The notes beneath the pieces are model-generated. The model saw only the letters and a program-made list of their open reading frames with translations. It was not told where the DNA came from and did not search any database. A stretch of DNA of 64,000 nt from Bacillus methanolicus PB1 (GTDB taxonomy: Bacteria; Bacillota; Bacilli; Bacillales; Cytobacillaceae): NCBI RefSeq assembly GCF_000262755.1, contig NZ_AFEU01000003.1, positions 558,001 to 622,000 on the forward strand, in the 5' to 3' direction. Each line of letters begins with the position of its first letter. Position 1 is the first letter of the stretch. Shown in pieces: positions 8,576 to 17,844 of the stretch. A program made the position numbers and the translations under genes.

Positions 8576-9184
8576 CTACACACTTTTCCACTTTGGCGGC
8601 GTGTTTTTATCCCAATAAATAGACCCCAGATGGTGATGGGCCTGGAAATTGTCAAGGTGTGTATGGTAATGAAAATTAAACCAGTACCCTTCAAGTGGCG
8701 GATGGTCCCTTCTTACATGAAAACGGATCAAATCTGTTTTCGTCCGGCCATCCACGATATGGAAAATTTTCTCTGAAGCGCCTCCTCCTGGAGCTTCCGT
8801 AACTTCAAGACAAGATAATTGTTCTTTCGGATACTGGGCAGCAACCGATGCAATTGCTTTTTCAATGTTGGGAAGAACCAATTCTTTAAATTCATCCTCA
8901 ATGACCGGCTTGATTCTTGGTCCGAATTTTCTGTATGATTGTTCCTCTGCTTCCTTCATCATATTTTGTATAAATACATCCTTGAATGATGGTGCTTCCT
9001 CAAAATTGCTTTCTTCTGCGGAAGTTTCATCCAATTTTTCTGCAGAGTCGGATTCATATGTATCACGCTTAGGATGCTTTTGTGCGTTTACATTGTCATA
9101 TAAAAAATCCGGAGACGGGGTAATCATTCCAAACGTTAATATAGTTACAAGTACAACGAGTGATTTTCGAAGCCATTTAGGCAT
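8576..9184 (-). CDS. ypjP: YpjP-like protein
   Basis: 202 residues from ATG 9184 (AAAGGTG nine bases upstream), giving the N-terminus MPKWLRKSLVVLVTILTFG, a signal or anchor helix typical of YpjP. An in-frame ATG at 9274 would add 30 residues but puts the signal internally. After an acidic linker (DSAEKLDETSAEESNFEE) a conserved C-terminal domain follows with many His and Trp residues (HFHVRRDHPP-like, FNFHYHTHLDNFQAHHHLG), suggesting metal binding or a structural role outside the membrane. Function unknown. B. subtilis ypjP lies just after thyB, so synteny supports the call. Confidence 0.75.
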   Translation of the reverse strand: MPKWLRKSLVVLVTILTFGMITPSPDFLYDNVNAQKHPKRDTYESDSAEKLDETSAEESNFEEAPSFKDVFIQNMMKEAEEQSYRKFGPRIKPVIEDEFKELVLPNIEKAIASVAAQYPKEQLSCLEVTEAPGGGASEKIFHIVDGRTKTDLIRFHVRRDHPPLEGYWFNFHYHTHLDNFQAHHHLGSIYWDKNTPPKWKSV

Positions 9185-9485
9185 AATGGTCAACACCTTT
9201 CTTGGATTAGTTGCTGAAATTTGAGTAAAGATGCCGGGGATACGTTTTTTAATTGCCTTTTTAATAAATGGCATTCATGTGGTCAGCCATGCTGTTGTTC
9301 ATTGAAAGTCTGACCAGCATATAATGCCTGCTTCTTTTCCAATCTATCATACTTTTTATTACGTAAAAATGGGTGAAAGTGTTTCATTTTTTTTCATAAA
9401 GGTTAAAATAAAAATAAAATCATTCTTCTTAGAAAAGTCATAATTTTGGAACTACTACTGTTAATAGACAAAGGGGGTTTTTTTT

Positions 9486-9563
9486 ATGGACTGGAGTTTA
9501 GCAATCGTTATCGGCTGCCTTTTAATGATGGGCTATTTTGTTTATCTGGCAATCGCGGACTAA
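9486..9563 (+). CDS. 25-residue single-helix membrane peptide
   Basis: A short ORF, ATG 9486 to TAA 9563, preceded by AAAGGGGG with good spacing. It encodes MDWSLAIVIGCLLMMGYF then VYLAIAD: one membrane helix with almost nothing outside it. Size and shape recall accessory micropeptides such as KdpF or oxidase subunits, but no partner complex is encoded next to it. No homologue is claimed. A repeat fragment follows immediately. Confidence 0.55.
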   Translation: MDWSLAIVIGCLLMMGYFVYLAIAD

Positions 9564-9565
9564 TA

Positions 9566-9629
9566 CAGGGGTCTGGCCCGCAATCAATTAACGTATTAAC
9601 GCATTAACGCAGTGAGGGCCTCGCCCTCA
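9566..9629. repeat. Repeat fragment with tandem AACGCATT motif and GC hairpin
   Basis: Starts with AGGGGTCTGGCCC, half of a palindromic repeat, then short near-repeats AACGTATT-AACGCATT-AACGCAG and the perfect hairpin GTGAGGGC-CTC-GCCCTCAC. No T-run follows on either strand, so a terminator role between the small peptide and ypiP is possible but unsure. Confidence 0.5.
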
Positions 9630-9641
9630 CGCATTCACGCT

Positions 9642-10418
9642 TTACTGTTTCTCAAGTACTCCAAAATGAAATTTAGCCGTTTTCCTCTTATAAACATGAA
9701 AGCCGAACTTTTCAAACCGCGTACTTCTAAAATGATCTTTTAACACAATCCGTTTTCTTGCAACCCTCATCGCTTCATTCATTAATTCTGTATCCAGATC
9801 ATGATAAACTGCAAATTTCGTCAGTGCCTGAATTCCATCTGATTCCAGAATATTCTCTTCAAACATCGGATCAAAATAGATGACATCATAGCTTTCATCT
9901 GCAAGAGATTGCAAATATCTTTTTGCAAAACTGGAGACGACATTGATTCTTTTCATTGCTAAATCCATCGTCTCAAGACCAGAATTCCACTTGCTTAAAC
10001 CTTTTTCTACGATATAAGCTAAATATGGATTGGCTTCAACTCCTGTCACCTCACCTTTTTCCCCGACAGCGAAGCTTGCAATAATACTGTCGGAAGCAAG
10101 ACCGAGTGTACAATCAAGAAAGCCCATTCCCGGCTCTAATTGTGCTGCTTCAAGAAATGGATCATGCTCCCCTTTTAACATCCGTTTAATTCGAAACATT
10201 GCCGAATTCGGATGAAAAAAGAAAGGATCTTTTTCCCAAAAAGGATATAATTCAAGACGTTCTTTCCCAACTACGATACAATCATCTTGCAATATGAGTT
10301 GAATTGATTGTATAGAACGCTTTTTCCTTTCTACATATTTCACTTGCAATTCTTTTGCAATTTGTTTTGCCTGCTCAATCATTGCCTCGTTTGTTCGTCC
10401 TGCAGTCGTTACAAACAT
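9642..10418 (-). CDS. ypiP: Class I SAM-dependent methyltransferase YpiP
   Basis: 258 residues. SAM-binding motif I is visible as MGFLDCTLGLASDSIIASF with the following acidic VTGVEANPYLAYIV; the putative catalytic segment is VIYFDPMFEENI, a DPM/F motif in the place of the DPPY/NPPY loop of N-methyltransferases, so it resembles YpiP/RsmJ-like enzymes that act on RNA. The substrate is not known. Start ATG 10418 has AGGTG upstream. In B. subtilis ypiP also lies between ypjP and yphP. Confidence 0.82.
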   Translation of the reverse strand: MFVTTAGRTNEAMIEQAKQIAKELQVKYVERKKRSIQSIQLILQDDCIVVGKERLELYPFWEKDPFFFHPNSAMFRIKRMLKGEHDPFLEAAQLEPGMGFLDCTLGLASDSIIASFAVGEKGEVTGVEANPYLAYIVEKGLSKWNSGLETMDLAMKRINVVSSFAKRYLQSLADESYDVIYFDPMFEENILESDGIQALTKFAVYHDLDTELMNEAMRVARKRIVLKDHFRSTRFEKFGFHVYKRKTAKFHFGVLEKQ

Positions 10419-10463
10419 GTTTTCACCTGTATATATGTTTTTTTAGAAGCGTAAAAAGAAAAA

Positions 10464-10482
10464 GGACGCCTTTCGGACATCC
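10464..10482 (-). terminator. Terminator after brxA
   Basis: On the minus strand GGATGTC-CGAAA-GGCGTCC (with G-T pairs) is followed by TTTTTCTTTTT. Confidence 0.65.
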
Positions 10483-10510
10483 CTTTCATTCAAATCATAT
10501 TTTTTTGCCG

Positions 10511-10945
10511 TTAACAATGTTGTTCAAATGCGGCTAAAAGGTTTTCCATTATCTCTTCCATTGGATGATCTTCTATATCATGGCGCGGAATAAAATGAAC
10601 AACTTCTTTTCCTTTTAAAAGAGCCATTGACGGAGAAGAAGGTTCATAGCCAGTGAAGTATTCTCGCATTTTTGCGGTTGCTTCTTTATCCTGTCCGGCA
10701 AAAACTGTAACTAAATGATCCGGTTTTTTTTCACTCCGCAATACTGCTTGCGTTGCTGCAGGGCGGGCAAGTCCGGCTGCACAACCACATACTGAATTTA
10801 CAAAGACAAGTGCAGTGCCTTCAGCGTTCTCCATAAATTCTTCTACTTCATTAACTGTAAGAAGTTCTTTAAATCCAGCCTGCACGAGTTCCTCACGCAT
10901 CGGTTTTACCAATTGCTTCATATATTCTTCATATGCCATTGACAT
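10511..10945 (-). CDS. brxA: Bacilliredoxin BrxA (YphP)
   Basis: 144-residue thioredoxin-like protein that removes bacillithiol from mixed disulfides on proteins. The active site is the CGC motif at 53-55 (NSVCGCAAGLARPAA), at the same positions as B. subtilis YphP. GGGAGG precedes ATG 10945 by eight bases. It sits just downstream of ilvD, and in B. subtilis the dehydratases with exposed Fe-S clusters are among proteins that are bacillithiolated; a functional link to IlvD is an attractive inference only. A terminator follows. Confidence 0.93.
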   Translation of the reverse strand: MSMAYEEYMKQLVKPMREELVQAGFKELLTVNEVEEFMENAEGTALVFVNSVCGCAAGLARPAATQAVLRSEKKPDHLVTVFAGQDKEATAKMREYFTGYEPSSPSMALLKGKEVVHFIPRHDIEDHPMEEIMENLLAAFEQHC

Positions 10946-11023
10946 ATGGTTACCCCTCCCTTTCTATGTTTGCAAAGTAAGCATACTATAATTACTGCTT
11001 ACATTGCAATTTTACATTCGGGT

Positions 11024-12736
11024 TTAGAGCTTTAAAGTTTCTTTTGCCGGTGCATCTTCAAAGTAATCAGTCACTGCACCTCTGGATGCACATGAAACGA
11101 GTCTAGCATATTTCGCCAATGCTCCTCTGGATGGCAGCGCCGGCGGCTCCCAGTTTCGTTTTCGTTCTTCCAATTCACTCTCCGTTAAGGCAACGGAAAG
11201 CTCCTGCGTTTCACTGTCAATTGTGATCATGTCACCGTTTTGAATAAAGGCAATTGGACCGCCGACTTGGGCCTCCGGAGCAATATGGCCCACTACAAGG
11301 CCATGGGTTCCTCCTGAGAAACGGCCGTCTGTTAAAAGCGCTACGCTTTCGCCAAGGCCTTTTCCGACAAGAATTCCGGAAATAGAGAGCATTTCAGGCA
11401 TTCCCGGACCGCCTTTAGGCCCTTCATAGCGGATGACTAATACATCGCCAGGTTGAATTTCTCCGTTTAAAACGGCTTTCGTTGCTGATTCTTCGTCATT
11501 AAATACTTTCGCAGGTCCGGTATGCCGTGTTACTTTCAAGCCCGAAACTTTTGCTACAGCACCGGCAGGTGCAAGGTTCCCTTTTAAAACGACAAGAGGG
11601 CCTTTTTCCTTGAGCGGCTTATCAAGCGGATAAATGATTTTTTGGCCTTCTTTCAAGTCAGGGGCTTCAGCAAGGTTTTCTGCCAATGTTTTTCCGGTAA
11701 CTGTCAAGCAGTCTCCATGTAACAGGCCAGCTTCAAGCAGCATTTTCATTACTGCCTGAACTCCACCAGCCTCATGCAAGTCCTGCATAACGTATTTGCC
11801 GCTCGGTTTCAAGTCAGCGATATGAGGAACTTTTTTCTGAATCCGGTTGAAATCTTCAAGTGAAAGATCAACTTCAGCAGCATGGGCAATCGCCATTAAA
11901 TGTAAAATCGCATTTGTTGATCCGCCTAGAGCCATTACAACGGTAATCGCATTTTCAAATGCTTTTTTCGTTAAAATATCGCGTGGGCGAATATCTTGTT
12001 CAAGCAAACGGTAAACAGCTCGTCCCGCTTCATAACAATCATATCGTTTCTCATCTGTTTCTGCAGGGTTTGAAGAACTTCCCGGCAAGCTCATACCGAG
12101 TGCTTCAATCGCGCTTGCCATAGTATTGGCAGTATACATTCCCCCGCAAGAACCGGCGCCGGGACATGCATGGCATTCAATCTTATGCAGGCCTTCCTTG
12201 TCGATGTCTCCTTTATTATATTGGCCGACACCTTCAAATGCGGAAACGATATCAATATCTTTTCCATTTAATTTTCCTGGTCTGATTGTTCCTCCATATA
12301 CAAACAAAGAAGGCAAATTCATTCTCGCTATTGCCATCAAACAGCCGGGCATGTTTTTATCACAGCCACCGATTGCGACAAAACCATCTAAATTTTCAGC
12401 ACCTACAACCGTTTCAATTGAATCGGCAATGAGATCACGGCTCGGCAGAGAATATCTCATTCCCTCTGTTCCCATTGAAATCCCGTCCGAAACGGTAATC
12501 GTATTAAATACAAGCGGCGCACCGCCTGCATCCTTTGCTCCTTGTTTCGCTTTAAAGGCTAGTTCATTAATATGTATGTTGCAAGGGGTTACCTCGCTCC
12601 ATGTACTGGCAATCCCGATCATCGGTTTTTGGAAATCCTCATCGGCAAATCCAACTGCCCGAAGCATTGCACGGTTCGGAGCTCTTCTTTCATCATCACT
12701 GATTACATGGCTGCGAATTCTTAAGTCTCTAGTCAT
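11024..12736 (-). CDS. ilvD: Dihydroxy-acid dehydratase (IlvD)
   Basis: 570-residue Fe-S dehydratase, the step before the final transamination in valine and isoleucine synthesis. The cluster and active-site cysteines are seen in [13 protein letters not shown] and [19 protein letters not shown]; the substrate region [16 protein letters not shown] is intact. CGGAGGAAG precedes the ATG. A perfect cre box lies about 95 bases upstream, which agrees with carbon-dependent control of branched-chain amino acid synthesis by CcpA in Bacillus. ilvA is 6 kb away; other ilv-leu genes are not in the window. Confidence 0.96.
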   Translation of the reverse strand: MTRDLRIRSHVISDDERRAPNRAMLRAVGFADEDFQKPMIGIASTWSEVTPCNIHINELAFKAKQGAKDAGGAPLVFNTITVSDGISMGTEGMRYSLPSRDLIADSIETVVGAENLDGFVAIGGCDKNMPGCLMAIARMNLPSLFVYGGTIRPGKLNGKDIDIVSAFEGVGQYNKGDIDKEGLHKIECHACPGAGSCGGMYTANTMASAIEALGMSLPGSSSNPAETDEKRYDCYEAGRAVYRLLEQDIRPRDILTKKAFENAITVVMALGGSTNAILHLMAIAHAAEVDLSLEDFNRIQKKVPHIADLKPSGKYVMQDLHEAGGVQAVMKMLLEAGLLHGDCLTVTGKTLAENLAEAPDLKEGQKIIYPLDKPLKEKGPLVVLKGNLAPAGAVAKVSGLKVTRHTGPAKVFNDEESATKAVLNGEIQPGDVLVIRYEGPKGGPGMPEMLSISGILVGKGLGESVALLTDGRFSGGTHGLVVGHIAPEAQVGGPIAFIQNGDMITIDSETQELSVALTESELEERKRNWEPPALPSRGALAKYARLVSCASRGAVTDYFEDAPAKETLKL

Positions 12737-12828
12737 CTGATCTTCCTCCGAATTTTATTTTCTTTCAAATATAGACCTTTTCACAAATATTTTCAATAAT
12801 TTTGCAAAATTTTAATGTTTTCAATTAA

Positions 12829-12844
12829 ATTAAAGCGCTTTCAA
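12829..12844 (-). promoter_or_regulatory. Candidate CcpA cre box upstream of ilvD
   Basis: On the minus strand TTGAAAGCGCTTTAAT matches the cre consensus WTGAAARCGYTTTWWN at every position. It is about 95 bases from the ilvD start, so it could activate or repress depending on the unlocated promoter. Confidence 0.7.
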
Positions 12845-12870
12845 TTTTATCTGCAGTATTATCAGTAAAA

Positions 12871-13013
12871 CGCAATAATCGCGGCAAAAATATAAAATTC
12901 GGCTCCAATTTGATAATCGCCGCTATTTTGAAAAAATAGCTGATATATCAAATTTGTCGCAGTTATATTGAAAAAATCGCAATAATAATGAATTTTAGCG
13001 GTAAATTCAAAAA
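12871..13013. repeat. 20-nt-period degenerate array between ypgR and ilvD
   Basis: Units beginning CGC or GC recur at 12918, 12938, 12958, 12978 and 12998, exactly 20 bases apart, each a short G/C start followed by an A/T stretch such as TATTTTGAAAAAAT. Earlier, looser units start near 12880 and 12900. The sequence differs from the GGCTCAT arrays elsewhere but shares their period. The 290 bases between the genes hold this, the cre box and the ypgR terminator. Confidence 0.6.
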
Positions 13014-13015
13014 AA

Positions 13016-13037
13016 GACTAACCTTTGAAGGTTAATC
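13016..13037 (-). terminator. Rho-independent terminator overlapping the ypgR stop
   Basis: On the minus strand GATTAACCTT-CA-AAGGTTAGTC is a ten-pair stem followed by seven T. The ypgR TAA stop is inside the left arm. Confidence 0.9.
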
Positions 13038-14186
13038 CTTTTTGTTTGTTTGGCTATCTTGTTTTCTTGCTTCGGTCATTTGCTTCCAGACTGATCCCTT
13101 CGCTTCCTCGCCGCCTTCAATCCGGGCGATCGCAAGTTTTACTTGCATGCCAACTTCGAATTCAGGATCATCCTCAGCAGCTTTTAAAGCAGGAAGTGCC
13201 CTTTCATCGCCTGCTTCATACAAAAACATGGCTGCCCGCCAGCGGACAAGCTTGCTCCCATCTTTCAACGCTTCCACCATTTCGTCCATTGCTTCTTCAA
13301 ATCCTAAATCGGACAAGCAATCTCCTGCCGTCCTCCTTACCGTAACCGTTTTATCTTTTAAACCTTTATAAAGCAACGGCAGAACTCTTTTATCTTCAAT
13401 CATTCCAAGATAAACAACTGCGAGCCTTCTAATCGACGCCTTTTCGTCATGAAGTGCTTTTTCCAAAATCGGAAGATCATCGATTGTCGGGTCATCCATT
13501 TGTTCAAGCAGTTGATATCGTTTTCTCCAATCGGGATCGTTTAAATCGTCAAGGGAAACTTTCTTCCTTTCCCGAATTTGTTTTGATTGATTTTTTCTTT
13601 CAGGATCTTTCGCTGCTTTTACAAGCGCTTCAAGCCTTTCATCGGGATAGGCTGCCATTAATTCCTCTTTAACATCATGGCCAATCTGATCGAAATCTCC
13701 GTAGCGGACACCAAATTCTTTCCACTTCCGTTCAATCACAATATTATCATTCGGGTCCTGTGCGCGTTTTACTGCATTTATGAACATTTCCGGCAATCCG
13801 TACCGTCTTTCTTCCGTTCCGTCCGTTAATTTTATTTGCATCGGGATTCCCTTATACATTTGAACAAGCACTTTAATTTCACCAAAATGATCATTAATGG
13901 CTGATTCTGCTGCGCTTACGTCATCTTGGTCTTCCCCAAAAGCTTCTCTTACTTGTGGCAAAATAGTTTTCCAGTCATATTTCGCATTTCTTTCAACGGC
14001 TAAAAAATCTGCTACATGATAAACGCTCTTGACACCTTCAATTTCGAGTATGTTCCGGATGACTTCCGGCGCACCTTCACTCGTTTCTTTTTTATAATTG
14101 TTCCTCTTCCCCATAGGAAGTTCTTCATCCAATATGATTTTCATCGTATTTGGACTTGGAGTAGGTTCGATTGCAATGATTTTCAT
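13032..14186 (-). CDS. ypgR: Conserved virulence factor C-like protein (YpgR)
   Basis: 384 residues in two parts. Residues 1-85 are an Nfu/NifU N-terminal-like domain (starts IIAIEPTPSPNTMKIIL), found in Fe-S scaffold proteins. Residues about 220-365 are HEAT-like repeats (DEKASIRRLAVVYLGMIEDK, DKTVTVRRTAGDCLSDLG, DGSKLVRWRAAMFLYEAGD). This pairing is that of CvfC of Staphylococcus and YpgR of Bacillus; the exact role is unknown, though Fe-S or protein-assembly work is plausible. AAGGATG precedes the ATG. In B. subtilis it also neighbours ypgQ; here yfmR has come between them. Confidence 0.85.
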   Translation of the reverse strand: MKIIAIEPTPSPNTMKIILDEELPMGKRNNYKKETSEGAPEVIRNILEIEGVKSVYHVADFLAVERNAKYDWKTILPQVREAFGEDQDDVSAAESAINDHFGEIKVLVQMYKGIPMQIKLTDGTEERRYGLPEMFINAVKRAQDPNDNIVIERKWKEFGVRYGDFDQIGHDVKEELMAAYPDERLEALVKAAKDPERKNQSKQIRERKKVSLDDLNDPDWRKRYQLLEQMDDPTIDDLPILEKALHDEKASIRRLAVVYLGMIEDKRVLPLLYKGLKDKTVTVRRTAGDCLSDLGFEEAMDEMVEALKDGSKLVRWRAAMFLYEAGDERALPALKAAEDDPEFEVGMQVKLAIARIEGGEEAKGSVWKQMTEARKQDSQTNKKD

Positions 14187-14287
14187 CTAGCTTCATCCTT
14201 TTTCAACATAATCACATTGATTATTCATTTTAACATACGAATATGAACGATTCACATTTTGTGCCCTTTTTGGCTTAAAAAAAGAAA

Positions 14288-14305
14288 CCCGGTGAATTCA
14301 CCGGG
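14288..14305 (-). terminator. Rho-independent terminator after yfmR
   Basis: CCCGGTGAATTCACCGGG is a perfect palindrome; on the minus strand TTTCTTTTTTT follows. Confidence 0.88.
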
Positions 14306-14319
14306 CACGAAATTGTTTT

Positions 14320-16203
14320 TTATTCATTTTCCGCGAGTTCTGACAAATAAGTCCACCGCTCTATTAAATGTTCGAGTTTTTCATTGAGCTCCGCTTCTTC
14401 TTCCACTAGCTTCTGAGCTTTTTCAAAATCGCTGCCTGTATACGCCATTTCCTCTGAAATTTCACGCAGGCGGGATTCGATTTTTTCGATATGATCATCA
14501 ATCTCTTCCCACTCTTTTTTCTCCTTAAAACTCATTCTTTTCTTCTTCGGTTTTTCTTGAACCGGCGTCTTCTCTTGTTTTTTAGGTTGTTTAGGGTTTG
14601 CTGTGGCTGACTGTTTTTCCAAATACTCGGTATAGTTTCCGTAAAAAGACTCAATGATTCCATCGCCTTTTAATACGAGAAGCTGTTCGGCAACTTTATC
14701 AAGGAAATAGCGGTCATGGGATACAGTTATCACAACGCCGGGAAAATCATCTAAATAATCTTCAAGAACCGTCAATGTTTGCGTATCAAGATCATTGGTC
14801 GGTTCATCCAGAAGGAGGACATTTGGTTCTTCCATCAGGATTTTCAATAAGTAGAGCCGGCGTTTTTCCCCGCCGGACAATTTTCTGATCGGCGTTCCGT
14901 GGGTATGCATGGGAAAAAGAAATCGTTCAAGCATCTGGGCAGCGGAAATCGTTTTTCCGTCAGATGTTTGGACTACTTGAGCGGTTTCTTTCAAATATTC
15001 AATCATCCGCTTGTATTCATCCATGTCCTCGCTTTCTTGCGTGTAAAAAGCGGTTTTGACCGTTTGGCCGGCAATGAATTCCCCGTGATCGAGCGGAATC
15101 TTTCCGGCAAGAATATTCAGAAGCGTGGATTTCCCGGTGCCGTTCCGGCCGATAATTCCGATTCTGTCACCGGGTTTGACAAGCAAGTTAAAATCTTTTA
15201 AAATGATTTGATTTTCATAAGATTTTGAAGCAGATTTCAGTTCAAATACTTGTTTTCCAAGCCTGCTTCCGCTTAACGCAATATCCAGCTTTTCAGTGCT
15301 TTTTACATTTGACAGCTGTTCATCCAATTTTTCAAAACGCTGAATTCTTGCTTTTTGTTTTGTTGATCTTGCTTTTGCTCCTCTCCTGATCCACTCAAGT
15401 TCACGGCGGTAAAGATTCTTTCTTTTTTCAACGCTAGCTGCTTCGTTTTCTTCACGGATTGCTTTCGCTTCGAGAAAAGCAGCATAATTCCCTTTATAGC
15501 TGTATAAATTTCCTCCATCCAATTCAAAAATGCGGTTTGTTACCCGGTCAAGGAAATAACGGTCATGAGTGACAAGCAAAAGAGCTCCATTGTATCTTGC
15601 CAAGTATTCTTCGAGCCATTTGACAGATTCGTAGTCAAGATGGTTTGTAGGCTCATCGAGGATAACCAGGTCGGGTTCTTGAATCAAAACTTGGGCAAGA
15701 GCTACCCGTTTCTTTTGCCCTCCTGATAGTTCTCCAATCTTTTTATTAACATCATCAATTCCAAGTTTTGTTAAAATTGATTTCGCGTTTGTGCTTGTAT
15801 CCCATGCATCCATCGAATCGATTTTCCGCTGATATTCAAACACTCGTTCTTGAAGTGTTTGATTATTTGGCGAATGAGTTAGTTCTAATAGCGCTTGTTC
15901 ATATTTCCTCAATAATTGGTATACAGGAGCATCACCTTCAAAAACTTGTCCCAAAACGGTCAATTCAGGGTTTAATTCCGGTTTCTGAGCTAAATAAGAG
16001 ATTTTATAATCCTTTGCACAGATGATTTTGCCTGAATCCGGAATGTCAACTCCGGCGACAATTTTCAGCAAAGATGATTTCCCTGTACCGTTCACGCCAA
16101 TTAAGCCTACTCTCTCTTTTTCCGCAATCGTAAAGGAAATGTCGCGAAACAACTGTTTCTCTCCGTATGTTTTTGATACTTGTTCAATCGAAATCATTTT
16201 CAT
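14320..16203 (-). CDS. yfmR: ABC-F ATPase, YfmR/Uup type translation factor
   Basis: 627 residues from ATG 16203, which overlaps the ypgQ stop as ATGA; an ATG 15 bases earlier is also possible. Two ABC modules without membrane segments: Walker A GVNGTGKSS (about 35) and GRNGTGKST (about 350), signatures LSGGQKKR and LSGGEKRR. The charged linker between them reaches the ribosomal P site in this family. The last 70 residues form a coiled coil (EKKEWEEIDDHIEKIESRL), the mark of YfmR/Uup rather than of resistance-type ABC-F. In B. subtilis YfmR helps ribosomes past stalls such as polyproline alongside EF-P. It probably shares a transcript with ypgQ. Confidence 0.92.
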   Translation of the reverse strand: MKMISIEQVSKTYGEKQLFRDISFTIAEKERVGLIGVNGTGKSSLLKIVAGVDIPDSGKIICAKDYKISYLAQKPELNPELTVLGQVFEGDAPVYQLLRKYEQALLELTHSPNNQTLQERVFEYQRKIDSMDAWDTSTNAKSILTKLGIDDVNKKIGELSGGQKKRVALAQVLIQEPDLVILDEPTNHLDYESVKWLEEYLARYNGALLLVTHDRYFLDRVTNRIFELDGGNLYSYKGNYAAFLEAKAIREENEAASVEKRKNLYRRELEWIRRGAKARSTKQKARIQRFEKLDEQLSNVKSTEKLDIALSGSRLGKQVFELKSASKSYENQIILKDFNLLVKPGDRIGIIGRNGTGKSTLLNILAGKIPLDHGEFIAGQTVKTAFYTQESEDMDEYKRMIEYLKETAQVVQTSDGKTISAAQMLERFLFPMHTHGTPIRKLSGGEKRRLYLLKILMEEPNVLLLDEPTNDLDTQTLTVLEDYLDDFPGVVITVSHDRYFLDKVAEQLLVLKGDGIIESFYGNYTEYLEKQSATANPKQPKKQEKTPVQEKPKKKRMSFKEKKEWEEIDDHIEKIESRLREISEEMAYTGSDFEKAQKLVEEEAELNEKLEHLIERWTYLSELAENE

Positions 16204-16847
16204 GCTTGACCATTCCATTCGCTGTAAAATTGAGTGAGAAATGCTTCCATAAATTGATGGCGTTCCTTTGCCATTTCTTTGGCTGTTGCTGTATGTAAGC
16301 TGTCTTTTATTTGAAGAAGCTTTTCATAAAAATGATGAATAGAAGAAGATTCACCATTTCGGTATTCTTCAACCGTCATGTTATCACGTACGGAAAGGCT
16401 CGGATCAAATATTGGCTGGCCTTTTTTTCCGCCAAATGCAAAAGCCCTGGCAATGCCGATCGCCCCAATGGCATCAAGCCTGTCTGCATCCTGAACAATT
16501 TTAGCTTCAGCTGAAGAAAGCTTCGGGCCTTTTCCGCCTTTAAAAGAGATCGAAAAAATAATCTCCGTAATATGCTTTTTAACCGCCGGAGGCAAATCAA
16601 GCACATCCATGAAGCCTGCAAGTTTATGCCGGCCTTCTTCATGACTGTTATTCAATTTATCATCCGGGATGTCGTGGAGAAGCGCAGCCATCTCAATAAT
16701 AAACGGATCACCGGATTGTTCTTTTTTTGAAATATTTAAAGCATTCCTCCTTACGCGGTCAACATGATGCCAGTCATGGCCCGTTGAATCCCGGCCCATC
16801 ATCTGTTTGACGAATGCTTCTGTTCTTTTCATTATTTCCTCTTTCAT
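16200..16847 (-). CDS. ypgQ: HD-domain phosphohydrolase YpgQ
   Basis: 215 residues from ATG 16847 (AGAAGGTG seven bases upstream); an in-frame start at 16865 would precede that site. HD-fold metal ligands are GHDWHHVDRV near 24-32, the paired LLHDIPDD near 57, and QDADRLDAIGAIGIARAF in the second half. B. subtilis YpgQ is a manganese-dependent HD enzyme that cleaves pyrophosphate from nucleoside triphosphates; the same activity is likely. The 3' end overlaps the start of yfmR by four bases, implying coupling. Confidence 0.85.
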   Translation of the reverse strand: MKEEIMKRTEAFVKQMMGRDSTGHDWHHVDRVRRNALNISKKEQSGDPFIIEMAALLHDIPDDKLNNSHEEGRHKLAGFMDVLDLPPAVKKHITEIIFSISFKGGKGPKLSSAEAKIVQDADRLDAIGAIGIARAFAFGGKKGQPIFDPSLSVRDNMTVEEYRNGESSSIHHFYEKLLQIKDSLHTATAKEMAKERHQFMEAFLTQFYSEWNGQA

Positions 16848-16913
16848 AAAGACACCTTCTTTCATCCCAAAATTAATTTTAGCATGAAAGAAAGAGAGCC
16901 GTAAAAAAGAAAA

Positions 16914-16930
16914 AGTGCCTTGACAGCACT
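16914..16930 (-). terminator. Terminator overlapping degV stop
   Basis: On the minus strand AGTGC-TGTCAAG-GCACT is followed by TTTTTCTTTTTT. Confidence 0.8.
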
Positions 16931-17777
16931 ATTTCAAATCCCGGAACCAGCTGATTCCAAGAGTATGTTCTCCTGCGTGGACACCGATGGTAGCTCCGAG
17001 CGGGCAGCAAATGAACCGGATGTCAGGGAACTCTTCCTCAAGCTCGGATAGCCATGATTTCGCCGGATCTTCATGAAGCCCGTATAATATATATACTTCT
17101 TTAAACGAATGCTTCTCCAGGGATTCTCGCAAGTATAAAGCAATCTTTTCCTTTGCTTTTTTTTCGCTTCTCGCTTTTTCTTTTACATGGAGGCTGCCGT
17201 TTTCAATTGTAATGATCGGCTTGATACTCAGCATGCTTCCAAGCAAAAATTGCACTCCCGACATTCTTCCGCTGCGATGAAGCTGTTCAAGACTTCCGAT
17301 CAGGACGTATGTTTCATTGCTGCCGGCGACCTGTTCCATTCTTTTTTTCGTTTCCTGTATGCTTAACCCTGACTCAATACAGCTTATACCAATTTTGATA
17401 AGAGCAGACAAAGGATAGGTAAGGATTTTTGAATCAATTGTTATTACAGGAATATCAACCATTTGGGCCGCTTGTTCACTTGAAGAAACGGTTCCGCTTA
17501 AGTTTGAAGATACATGTACGGAAATGATGGAATCATATTTTTCCGACAGACTTGTATAAAGCTTTTGAAAAGCTCCAACCGATGGCTGAGAGGTTTTCGG
17601 CGGTGTTTTTAACGATTTCAGCCTTTCAAACAGCTGATGCGGCGAAAGATCAATGCCATCTAAAAATTCCTCTTCATCGAGAAGAATCGTCATTGGAATC
17701 GTGTAAACATCGGGATGGTTTTTTAGTTCTTCGTCAATATAAGCAGTGCTGTCTGTGACCCAGGCAACCCGTGACAT
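16929..17777 (-). CDS. DegV-family fatty-acid-binding protein
   Basis: 282 residues covering the whole DegV fold. Motifs: WVTDSTAYI at the N-terminus, TSQPSVGAFQKLY, VHVSSNLSGTVSS (the loop that holds the fatty acid carboxylate) and RSGRMSGVQFLLG. Members bind a single fatty acid and, when paired with FakA kinase, present it for phosphorylation; no fakA is in the window. AAAGGGTGA precedes ATG 17777. Upstream lies a 20-nt repeat array rather than an obvious promoter. It has its own terminator. Confidence 0.9.
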   Translation of the reverse strand: MSRVAWVTDSTAYIDEELKNHPDVYTIPMTILLDEEEFLDGIDLSPHQLFERLKSLKTPPKTSQPSVGAFQKLYTSLSEKYDSIISVHVSSNLSGTVSSSEQAAQMVDIPVITIDSKILTYPLSALIKIGISCIESGLSIQETKKRMEQVAGSNETYVLIGSLEQLHRSGRMSGVQFLLGSMLSIKPIITIENGSLHVKEKARSEKKAKEKIALYLRESLEKHSFKEVYILYGLHEDPAKSWLSELEEEFPDIRFICCPLGATIGVHAGEHTLGISWFRDLK

Positions 17778-17844
17778 TAAATCTCACCCTTTATATTTAT
17801 ATATTCTTCTTTGTAAAAAAAGAAAAAGATTTGTACACTTCAAA

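Noticed and set aside
12781-12800. CodY box near TATTTTCAATAATTT upstream of ilvD
   Set aside because: Four mismatches to AATTTTCWGAAAATT in an A/T-rich region; too weak to call.
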